Shown here in pieces: positions 6,914 through 13,436 of a DNA stretch of 13,436 nt (its first letter is position 1; each line of letters starts with the position of its first letter). The position numbers and the translations under genes are program-made. A model generated the notes under the pieces. It worked only from the letters and a program-made list of their open reading frames with translations, made no database searches and was not told the origin of the DNA. The stretch comes from Multifurca ochricompacta (Eukaryota; Basidiomycota; Agaricomycetes; Russulales; Russulaceae), in assembly GCA_022496185.1 (NCBI GenBank), contig WTXG01000563.1, positions 1 to 13,436 on the forward strand. Reading direction: 5' to 3'.

Positions 6914-7504
6914 TGTTACGTCCGGTGCGGACGTTCCACACGACTTGTGTGACAGCGTTGTTCGTATATCAGATAAGAGACCAATGGGGTCTCTTGGAGT
7001 TATGCGGGAAGAGTCAAAGTCAAAGAGGCTGTACTCTAAGACGATGTTGAACGGAAAGTACCAGAAGTACTTGAGATGGTCAAGTCAGAGCGTTCAAAGG
7101 GAAGTCCAGAAGACAAGCACCGATGTATTCAATAAGTCAAGTCTGAGGTCTACAGTGTAGTTACAGCGGACTTATATACGTAATCGAATGAGCGTCTAAA
7201 GATAAGATAACGTGGAGTCATGTGGACCCAAATATACGAAAGCGGAGGGCGTAGAGCCTGGCTTCTGATAGGGTATTAAGTAAGTGTCCAGTCGTAAAGA
7301 TAACGAGATAAAGGATAACGCGATAAGAGTCAAGCATAGGTAAACAACAGGTCAACAAGTCCAAAGCGAATCACGGGGACGGGAGTAGGGCACGTGAGGG
7401 GTCCCAGGATGGGGATGTGATCAGGAAGTGTAAGGTAGGCGGTAAAGAGGGGTCGTCGTTGGGGAGGGTGAAGAAAACGGGGTTACTTGGCAGAGACTGT
7501 AACA
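6914..7504 (-). repeat. 5' LTR of element 1
   Basis: It is 591 bp, with the same TGTTAC/GTAACA ends as the left copy. On the minus strand U3 is about 7504-7145 and R/U5 about 7144-6914, with the TATA block at 7171-7178. Relative to the 3' LTR it carries four CpG to CpA/TpG type changes (7082, 7139, 7290, 7416) and lacks two G residues. The change at 7139 falls within the self-primer sequence, so RNA started here would have one mismatch to the primer site. Confidence 0.97.
7144..7184 (-). promoter_or_regulatory. Core promoter and predicted transcript start of element 1
   Basis: On the minus strand TATATAAG (7178-7171) lies in the block ATTACGTATATAA (7184-7172), which is also present in element 2. 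Thirty-four bases from the first T of the box is 7144, the first base of the AGACT... self-primer sequence. Box spacing and primer complementarity thus point independently to the same start. The equivalent block in the 3' LTR is at 275-287. Confidence 0.7.
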
Positions 7505-7509
7505 TCTAC
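7505..7509. repeat. Target-site duplication of element 1, right copy
   Basis: TCTAC abuts the outer end of the right LTR and is identical to 10-14. Confidence 0.9.
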
Positions 7510-7803
7510 AATCAATGCCGAAGTGGTAGCTAAGTGAGCATTCACCACCTTATTGGCTGATGCTGCCTCCGTTGCCTTCTTGTCCTCTGCATCCTTCTTC
7601 TTCTTCCGACACTCTGTAGCCTTGTGCCCGCTTTTCTGACAATAAAAGCATTTAATGTTTGGTTTATTTGACTTGTTTTTGATGGGTGCGGCTTTGTTGA
7701 GTGATGCAGAAGCTCCGGATCGCTGACCTTCCTCATTGAGAATGCAATCTTGTATGACCTGAGGTAGAAGGCCCGATGGTGCACCGGAAGCGAGTATTGT
7801 TGA
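7510..7803 (-). pseudogene. gag: Ty1/copia-like gag fragment with zinc knuckle
   Basis: The minus strand is open for 98 codons with no stop. It contains CFYCQKSGHKATEC (residues 52-65, about 7650-7609), a CX2CX4HX4C knuckle, followed by RKKKKDAEDKK and an Ala-rich stretch ending HLATTSALI. A knuckle, a lysine-rich tail and then a short linker before the protease are typical of Ty1/copia Gag-Pol; this style is unlike the Gag of either Ty3 element here. The fragment is cut by the element 2 LTR at 7804 (N-terminal side) and by element 1 at 7509 (protease side), and its frame continues across the element 1 insertion to 14-1. It is the oldest layer of the nest. A gag from another superfamily cannot be excluded without the missing pol. 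Confidence 0.65.
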
Positions 7804-8002
7804 TGTTACAACTCACTGTCGACTGTCTGGACAGTGGGTTGTATGCGAAGGGGAAGGGATTTGGAAGTGGGCAAAGGATGAGAGTGAGGGTGAAAGTGCA
7901 AAGGAGACGAAGCGAACAGCTCAAGGGCAGGGGACGAGAAGCCTTCCACAAGGTGGGGCTAATCTCCTAGGTAATCAGGAACCGGATCACAAGTGGACAG
8001 TC

Positions 8003-8044
8003 TGGAGCTGTCCATTCTATTCCCAAAGGGTTTATATACGTAAT
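8003..8044 (-). promoter_or_regulatory. Core promoter and predicted transcript start of element 2
   Basis: The minus strand carries ATTACGTATATAA (8044-8032), identical over 13 bases to the element 1 promoter. Thirty-five bases from the first T of TATATAA (8038) lies AGACTGTCCAC (8003-7993), which starts with the same AGACT as the element 1 transcript. Eight of its bases, GACTGTCC, reappear at 13426-13433 where the primer-binding site should be. Confidence 0.6.
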
Positions 8045-8151
8045 TACAACCAGGACTTTGGTCTGTGCACCACTTTAGGGGAGGTTAACTTCGCTTTAAC
8101 TCCCTACTGATCCACCAATGAGAATAGCCCCACTTTTGGGCTTAGAAATCC

Positions 8152-8174
8152 GCAGTCCACAGTTTGTGGACTGC
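8152..8174. repeat. Perfect 10-bp inverted repeat in U3 of element 2
   Basis: GCAGTCCACA and TGTGGACTGC are exact reverse complements separated by three bases. A second inverted repeat, AGTCCGG/CCGGACT with a 7-base spacer, lies at 8233-8253. Both are upstream of the TATA block, in untranscribed U3, so regulator binding is more likely than an RNA hairpin in the 5' transcript. They would be transcribed in the 3' end of the genomic RNA. Confidence 0.5.
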
Positions 8175-8372
8175 TGTTTAGGCATTGTGGGGTTCTGTTA
8201 GTACTCTTCCCACAGCTCTCCAATTTGGCAGGAGTCCGGTCCTGGTCCGGACTGGCCCTTCTCTGGTCTTAATCTAGGGTTATCTTCGTCTCTGAGGGTT
8301 TTACAAGGTCTTCTGGGAGTGTCTGAGGATTTCTGGGGGTCAGGAGGTTTTCTAGGGTGTCAGTTCATGACA

Positions 8373-8388
8373 CTATCCCCTCTTTAGG
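8373..8388 (-). other. Polypurine tract of element 2
   Basis: The minus strand reads CCTAAAGAGGGGATAG directly before the TGTCATGAACTGACA start of the LTR. It is a purine-rich primer with a few pyrimidines, between the integrase stop and the LTR, where plus-strand priming is expected. Confidence 0.75.
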
Positions 8389-8413
8389 GCCTTGCTGTGC
8401 CATAGCAAGTTTG

Positions 8414-9472
8414 TCAGAGGTGTGGGGGTCTAGGCAGGGTGGGGTGTCGATGATGGAAGTTCTGAAGCAGGGTCATGGCATTCTTCATTTCAGTGAAGGG
8501 GACCCACGAGTTTTCTGAGGCAGGGTAGCCCTTCCATTTGACAAGGTAACGGATGCCCTTTCTGTTAGGGGTGTGAGCAGACTGTAAGATGGTCTCTATC
8601 TCATAATGGTCTTCTTCCCCATTCACAAGTTCTGGTGGTGGTTGAGTGAAGTTGGGTCCATGGACTGGGGTTTCTTTGTAATGGGACAGGAGAGAGTTGT
8701 GAAAGACTGGGTGGATGCGCCATGACTTAGGGAGTTCAAGCTTGCAGTTAACAGGGCCAGAATGTATGACTTTAAAAGGACCATGACGTCGGGGGCTGAG
8801 TTTGGCTTTGGGGTGAGTGGTGCATATATTTGTCCCTTCCAACCAAACCAGCTCCCCTGTTTTGAAAGCATGGAGGGGTCCATCTGGTCTCGACTGTTTC
8901 ATGAGTTCTGCAGCCACCTGAAGGGCAGCAGCTACTTCACTACGGATAGTTTCTAGGGTGCGGAGTCTTTCTTCAACTGACAGGATAGGGGTGGCAAAAT
9001 GGAGTGGGGGAATAAACTCTGGTTGGAAGCCATACCAGATTTCAAAGGGAGATCTTTTAGTAGCACTGTGAGTTCTAGCATTGTGGGCAAACTCCATAAA
9101 GGGGATCAGTTCTGCCCAGTCATCTTGTTGGAAGTTGCAAAAGACACGGAGGTATTGTTCTAGTTCTTGGTTGACTTGTTCAGTCTCTCCATCAGTCTGG
9201 GGGTGATAGGCAGTGCTCAAGGATGATTGTACTCCTAGCTTGCTCCACATTTCCTTCATGACTTTGGATGCAAACTGGGGGCCTCGATCAGAGATGACTT
9301 GGTCTGGGAGGCCAGTGCGTCTCCATACATGTTCAAGGAATAGTTTGGAGGTTTCTGGAGCAGTGATATCTTTGGTGCAAGGAACAATGATGGTGGCTTT
9401 ACTGAACCGGTCCACCACCACAAATAGGGAGTCGTATGACTGAGACAGGGGTAAATCTGTGATAAAGTCCAT
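8414..9472 (-). pseudogene. pol: Element 2 pol: integrase core and chromodomain
   Basis: The core starts at MDFITDLP with catalytic D2. D62 (VISDRGPQF) and E98 (DGETEQVNQ) follow, again with exactly 35 residues between them. The GPF motif (LSPRRHGPFKV) and the LPKSWRIHPVFH tail are intact. A chromodomain lies at about residues 292-345: HYEIETILQS, RYLVKWKGYP, NSWVPF, with Tyr, Trp and Tyr at the cage positions. This section is in the same frame as the RT/RNase H section upstream and is separated from it only by TGA codons at 9536-9538 and 9491-9493. Its first ATG is therefore internal to pol. The stop at 8414 is the natural end. Confidence 0.93.
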
Positions 9473-9535
9473 GGTGATTGTTCCCCATACTCAAGTTGGA
9501 ACTTGATTGGGTTGCAAAGGGATGGGTAGTCGAGG

Positions 9536-11764
9536 TCAAATTTTGGTTTCTTGGCAGGTGGCGCATCCGTCCACATATTCTTTGACAAAGGAGGACATTC
9601 CTGGCCACCAAAATTCCCATGATACTAGTTCATAGGTCTTCCATCTGCCTGGATGTCCTGTGGCAATGGAATCATGGTGTAACTTTACAATGTCTCTTTG
9701 TAGTTCTTGGGACTTGGGGATGTAGACTTGGCCTTTATGTAGGATTAGGCCATTTTCTAGGTTCCAGTCTTCCAGTCCTTTGGCAAGGGAGCGTGGCCCA
9801 TTGTGCAAGATGGTGGTCAGGGCTTGGGTGACTTCATTGTCATGCTCTTGGCAGTTTTTGATTCTGTGGTGTAGAGTGGAGTCATGAGTTGTTGTGACTG
9901 TGGTTTTCATGGCCTGGATACGAAAAAACTTAGAGTCCAGGAGTATGCGCTCATCATTGTCATGCTCTATCCCCTCTTTATGGTCTGGACGCCGGGACAG
10001 AGCATCAGATTTGTTGAAAGAGCCAGGTTTGTGAACAATGGTGAAGTTGTATCGAGACAGTTCAAGGGCCCACCGTGCTTGGCAGCGGGAGAGCTTCTGC
10101 TTGGAGCGGAAGTAAGTCAGGTTGTTGTGGTCAGTCCACACCTCAAAGGGAAGGGCTGCACCCTCAAGGTAGTGTCTCCAGGTGTCCAGAGCACGAACAA
10201 TGGCAAGAAGTTCTTTGTCATGGATGTCATAGTTGCGTTCAGCATCCAGCATGGACTTGGATAGGAAGGCAAGGGGATGGTAGCGATTGAGTTCATCAGG
10301 TTGTTCAAGGATAGCACCAATAGTGAAGTCACTGGCATCAGTGATGACACGGAAAGCTTTAGTATGGTCAGGGAGGGCGAGGACAGGGGCAGTGGTGAAG
10401 GCATTCTTTAGGGTGGAAAAGGCAAGGTCATGGTCAGAAGTCCAGAGGAAAGGGGTATCTTTCTTGGTGAGATCATGGAGGGGGCGGGCAATGAGGGAGA
10501 AATCTTTGATAAAACGTCGGTAGAAGTTGCAGAATCCAAGGAAGGCTTGGAGTTGTTTTAGGGTGCGTGGGGGAGGCCATTTCGTAATACCTTCTAATTT
10601 AGCAGGGTCCATCTGGACACGGCCAGCTGTGATGACTAGGCCAAGATAGTCAATGGTTGTCTGAGCAAAGGTACACTTCTCAGGCTTTAGATACAAGTCA
10701 AACTGTTGGAGGCGCTGGAGGACTTGGTGAGTAAGTGTTCTGTGATGGTCCATAGTGTCTGTAAATATTAAGATGTCGTCCATATAGATGACAACATGGT
10801 CGGTGGCAAGGAGATCTTCGAAGGCTCTATTCATGAAGGCTTGGAATGTGGCAGGGGAGTTACAGAGTCCGAAGAACATGACAAGGGGTTCAAAGAGACC
10901 TCGGTTGGTCTTAAAGGTGGCTTTCCATTCATCTCCTTCTTTGATACGGATATTGTTATATCCCCAGCGGATATCAAACTTGGTGAAGTAGTGAGCATGG
11001 TGAAGTTTGTCAATGAGTTCTGGGATCAAGGGTAGGGGGTAAGCATTCTTTACTGTGATTTCATTCAAGGCTCGATAATCTTGGACAGGACGTAGTTTTC
11101 CATCCTTCTTTTTTACAAAGAAGAAGGGACTAGCAATGGGGGACTTAGATTCTCTGATATATCCCTTGGCCAGGTGGTCATTTAAGAAAACGTCCAGGGC
11201 TTTCTGTTCTTCAGGGGTGAGCTTGTAGATGCCGCAGTCACGCACTTTGGCATCTGGTTTGAGTTCTATGGCATGGTCCCATGGCTGGTGCTGTGGCAAA
11301 CGTTGAGAGGCTTTCTCTTCAAAGACAGATCGGTATGCGAGGTATTCAGGAGGGAGTTGGCCTTCTAAGGACATAGGGGTCTTTACTTGATCTGCAGCAA
11401 TCTGAGTGGACATGGTAGTTTTGGCACGGATATGGACAATGAATTTGGGAGGCACTTCTTCTGGGGTAATCATGGGGTGATCTGTGATTAGGGCTGCAAA
11501 GGTTTCTGCTGCTGCTATGAGTGTCTGGTCCATCAGGGGTTGTACTGTGATTGTAGACAGGGCAGGGCAAGAGGGGTGTGTTGAAGCAAAGGTCAGAGGG
11601 GTCGTGGTAAGGGTGCAAGATGTGGGGCAATTTTTTAAGGTCAGGGTGTCATCTTTCCAGTTTACTTCTGGGTTGTGGCAACGTAGCCAGTCAGTTCCTA
11701 AGATAATGTCATGGTCCCCTATATTAGTAACATAGAACTCTGCAAGTTCTTCATGGTATTGGTC
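9536..11764 (-). pseudogene. pol: Element 2 pol: end of protease, RT, RNase H and integrase zinc domain
   Basis: The frame is open from about 11764. It begins with the second half of protease (ILGTDWL, the conserved second-strand motif). Numbering from the internal ATG at 11533, RT has LRPVQDYRALNE, D187 in FDIRWGYNN and YMDD at 250-253. RNase H has the full set D399, E441, D468 and D510. The integrase zinc domain comes at the end (HHDSIATGHPG and C657-C660). It ends at TGA 9538-9536, but the same frame resumes with integrase after a second TGA. Both stops are of the type produced by CGA to TGA changes. More than 3.3 kb of pol thus stays in one frame, in contrast to element 1. Confidence 0.94.
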
Positions 11765-12111
11765 TGGAGGGGTAGTCGTAGGATTTGGGTTGTAGTGTAG
11801 TAAATGGCTCCATTAGCGTTACTAGTTCCATCCACATTCCTGACGTGGAGAGGCTTGGCAAGGGTGCTCAAGGTTAGGTGATGTGCTTTGGCATAGTCTT
11901 GATGGATTATTAATCCTTCTGCCCCACTATCTATTAGGGCACGCGCACTGATTTTCTTCCTAGTGTTTCGTCCAATGAGTTCTGCTTTGAGCACAATAGA
12001 AGGTGATCTAGCATTTCTAGTCACTAACAAGGATACATGCTCAAAACCAAGGTTATCTAGGACCGCAGAGCGGCTCGTACAAGGAACACTGGGGTTACAA
12101 GAAGTCCTCAC
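11719..12111 (-). pseudogene. pol: Element 2 pol N-terminus: aspartic protease
   Basis: The active site is ALIDSGAEGLIIHQDYA, with DSG in place of the cellular DTG. LHVRNVDGTSNANG follows, corresponding to the flap region. The coding frame is lost at about 11760, where the chain passes to the RT frame through an apparent one-base loss, so residues after about 117 are a shadow. There is no ATG: the frame begins with GTG and is open upstream to the TGA at 12165-12163 that ends the zinc-knuckle frame of gag. Protease is thus in the same frame as the gag zinc knuckle. It probably belongs to a continuous Gag-Pol as in Tf1. Confidence 0.85.
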
Positions 12112-12162
12112 AGACAGTGCAGCTGTAGGACGTGTTAAAATCCGAAGGCCTGTCTTCGTCCA

Positions 12163-13089
12163 TCATGTATGGTACTGGATCTTCATAGCTCTTGGTGGCG
12201 GATACTGAGAGGTAGTCAGGGGGGGGTCGTGGTGCTTGGGGGGTACTTCTTCTGATGCCAGGGCTCTTACTGGGGTAGGACGAGGAGGTCCTTGACCTTG
12301 GATGGCCCTGGTCTTGCTGCGGCATTGATTGGCGATGTGATTAGGCTTCCCACAATAGAAGCAAAGCTTATTTTCTCGTCGATACTTCTTTTCTTCTGGG
12401 GTTAACTTGGTAGTGCGTGGAGGGGTGTTAGGGTTTCTGGGCTGGGGAGAGGCAACAAAGTTGACTTGGGCTTCTGGGTTGTCAGTGGTAGCTTCTCCAA
12501 CACGCAGATGGAGAGGTCGAGGCTTGGTGGTCCTGCCATAAAGCTGCCATGCTGCATCAAATTCTCTGGCCTTAGTGACAAGATCACGGAGTGTGGTGGG
12601 CTGGGGGGATAGTCCAAGGAGCTTCTGTCCTAGACCTTGGTTGATCATGCTTCGGAAGGCATAGATCTTGGTGTTCTCGTCCACTGTGGCACGAGTAGCA
12701 TGGGTGGACCATTCTTGGTACCAGTCATTGAAGGGGCGAGTGCCTTGGCGAATTTCGTACATGGCCTTGGTGGACAGGAGGCAACTTTCTACTGGAATGA
12801 ACTGTTTTTTCAAAGTCAATTCTGAAGTGGTCCCAGGTCCCGAAGGAAGGGGGGTTGGCTTGGAGTGCAGTGTTGGTGCGGTCTCTGGCCCATTCGCCTG
12901 CTGGTGTATCAAGTTTAAAGTGGGTGAGGGCTGCAGAGACTCGTCGACTCTCATCAGTGAAGGCACCCTCATTCAGGTAGTAGTAGTTGGCTAGCTGGGA
13001 CCAGAAACGTTCTGCTTTAGAGGCTTGACCATCAAAAGATTCGGGGGGTGATCCTAGATCTTTCCATTGGAGGCAGCAGTAGTACTCAT
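12163..13089 (-). pseudogene. gag: Element 2 gag (capsid and nucleocapsid), frame-disrupted
   Basis: The start is taken as the ATG at 13089 (MSTTAAS), the first AUG in the leader and similar to MSTIAAQ of element 1. After about 10 residues the coding passes to another frame near 13055, which reads PPESFDGQASKAERFWSQL and on through a capsid-like region (TWDHFRIDFEK). At the run of six T (12805-12810) it passes to the frame open to 12163 (YEIRQGTRPFNDWYQEW, FRSMINQGLG, AREFDAAWQLYG). The zinc knuckle is CFYCGKPNHIANQC at 12363-12322. At the run of eight G near 12219-12226 the plausible C-terminus moves again (YLSVSATKSYEDPVPY). The domains are clear, but the present copy cannot make one continuous protein. 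Confidence 0.8.
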
Positions 13090-13425
13090 GATGTTCAGAG
13101 GTGTTGGTGTCTTTGGAGGGTGTGAAGCAATAGCGGTAGTTGTGGAGGCAAGGGATATGGATGGGAGAGTAGGGGGGGTTCTGAGGGTGATAGCACGAAG
13201 GGATTGCTCTACAGCTTCAAGGGACTGGGACACTTCTTCTTCGTCTGAGGTGATAGAAGCAACTGGGAATTGGACACGGTGGTTATTAAGGTAGACCCAC
13301 GCTGTATGGGTGTCGGACCAACGGACTTCCTTTCTGTGTATGTTCCGTAGAATGTGTGGGGGTCAAGGTTGCTGATGAGGTCGATGTTGGGGAAATTACT
13401 GAGATATCGTTTACAGGAAGGATGC
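13090..13425 (-). pseudogene. AUG-free gag leader of element 2 (possible N-terminal Gag extension)
   Basis: About 336 bases between the presumed primer site and the gag ATG contain no ATG in any minus-strand frame. The frame that includes MSTTAAS is open upstream from it: RWSDTHTAWVYLNNHR, then SITSDEEEVSQSLEAVEQS, then a Pro/Ser/Thr-rich linker. Further up, the coding-like sequence is in another frame (PNIDLISNLDPHTFYGTYTE) and is open to the window end. The RWSDTHTAWV piece matches RYSDSRHSWV in the element 1 leader, and both are followed by an acidic stretch. It may be translated from a non-AUG codon, but no initiator can be chosen. Confidence 0.45.
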
Positions 13426-13433
13426 GACTGTCC
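13426..13433 (-). promoter_or_regulatory. Presumed self-primer binding site of element 2
   Basis: GACTGTCC on the plus strand equals bases 2-9 of the predicted element 2 transcript (minus strand 8002-7995), so the two RNA segments can pair over 8 bases. It is followed by CGA at the window end. In element 1 the primer site is likewise followed by GA and then the LTR. The match is shorter than the 11 bases in element 1, and the adjoining LTR is not visible. Confidence 0.45.
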
Positions 13434-13436
13434 CGA

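Larger units (their letters stand above)
15..7504 (-). mobile_element. Complete Ty3/gypsy chromovirus-type LTR retrotransposon (element 1)
   Basis: The 7,490-bp element is bounded by two near-identical LTRs and a 5-bp target duplication. Read on the minus strand the order is 5' LTR, self-primer binding site, gag leader, gag, protease, RT, RNase H, integrase, chromodomain, a third gene, polypurine tract, 3' LTR. Protease-RT-RNase H-integrase order with a C-terminal chromodomain is diagnostic of Ty3/gypsy chromoviruses. Self-priming places it near the Tf1/sushi group. LTR divergence is about 1% (6 substitutions plus 2 one-base indels), so it is recent. The pol and third-gene frames are interrupted several times, so this copy as written is probably not autonomous. 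Confidence 0.95.
7804..8372 (-). repeat. 3' LTR of element 2
   Basis: About 569 bp, with ends TGTCA...TAACA on the minus strand (TG...CA). The inner end is fixed by the polypurine tract. The outer end is set where the copia-like frame begins and by the terminal TGTTACA on the plus strand, so it may be off by a few bases. GTTGA (7799-7803) would be the target duplication, but its partner is outside the window. U3 holds the inverted repeats 8152-8174 and 8233-8253; the TATA block is at 8032-8044. Confidence 0.8.
7804..13436 (-). mobile_element. Second Ty3/gypsy chromovirus-type element, 5' LTR outside the window (element 2)
   Basis: Minus-strand order is gag leader, gag, protease, RT, RNase H, integrase, chromodomain, polypurine tract, 3' LTR. 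The proteins match the same superfamily as element 1 but are clearly diverged, and the LTRs do not resemble each other outside the core promoter. Only one LTR is present. The final bases of the window (8 bases matching the predicted transcript start, followed by GA) suggest that the 5' LTR begins at or near 13437. Base use is plainer and pol frames are longer than in element 1. No third gene follows pol: the stop at 8414 is only about 25 bases from the polypurine tract. Confidence 0.9.

Noticed and set aside
7542..7784. Arg-rich 80-residue open frame on the minus strand
   Set aside because: A different minus-strand frame over the same bases carries a perfect CCHC knuckle and is open throughout, so this one is a shadow.
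7804..8372. Solo LTR
   Set aside because: A polypurine tract and full pol genes directly adjoin it, so it is the 3' LTR of element 2.
9884..10523. Plus-strand open frames opposite RT/RNase H of element 2
   Set aside because: They lie antisense to conserved RT and RNase H motifs and have no features of their own.
12163..12165. Programmed readthrough of TGA between gag and protease in element 2
   Set aside because: Protease is in the same frame, but the last part of gag in this frame is poor and a G8 run just upstream makes an indel more likely; kept only as a low-interest finding.
1..13436. CRISPR arrays, rRNA or tRNA genes, bacterial operon signals
   Set aside because: No spaced short repeats, no cloverleaf or rRNA sequence and no bacterial genes were seen; everything is explained by fungal LTR retrotransposons.

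Overview
This window is a stack of LTR retrotransposons, all on the minus strand, with no recognisable host gene. Chromodomain Ty3/gypsy polyproteins, LTRs with TG...CA ends and a self-priming signal of the Tf1/sushi type point to a filamentous fungus, most likely a basidiomycete (inference from protein style; no host marker is present).

Layout. The oldest layer is a fragment of a Ty1/copia-like gag with one CCHC zinc knuckle (7510-7803, continuing at 14-1). A complete Ty3/gypsy element (element 1, 15-7504) lies inside it: two LTRs (15-607 and 6914-7504, about 99% identical), a perfect 5-bp target duplication (TCTAC at 10-14 and 7505-7509), a self-priming primer site, a polypurine tract, gag, protease, RT/RNase H, integrase with a chromodomain, and a third gene downstream of pol that encodes a coiled coil and four zinc knuckles. 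A second, different Ty3/gypsy element (element 2) is inserted on the other side of the same copia fragment. Its 3' LTR is 7804-8372; its integrase/chromodomain, RT/RNase H, protease and gag follow up to the right edge. Its 5' LTR lies beyond the window, and the last bases look like its primer-binding site.

How the parts work together. In each element transcription should start in the LTR about 34 bases downstream of a TATATAA box that sits in a 13-base block shared by both families. In element 1 the first 11 bases of that transcript are complementary to the site next to the 5' LTR, so the RNA can prime its own reverse transcription. Gag forms particles, protease matures them, RT/RNase H makes cDNA, and integrase inserts it, with the chromodomain probably steering it to heterochromatin. 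That would fit the nesting seen here.

State. Element 1 is young by its LTRs, but its genes are interrupted by many one-base frame changes, nearly all of the same sign. Element 2 pol is open for about 3.3 kb apart from two in-frame TGA codons. The most unusual signals are the complete absence of AUG between the predicted transcript start and the gag ATG in both elements, over a region that still reads like conserved protein, and the third gene of element 1.
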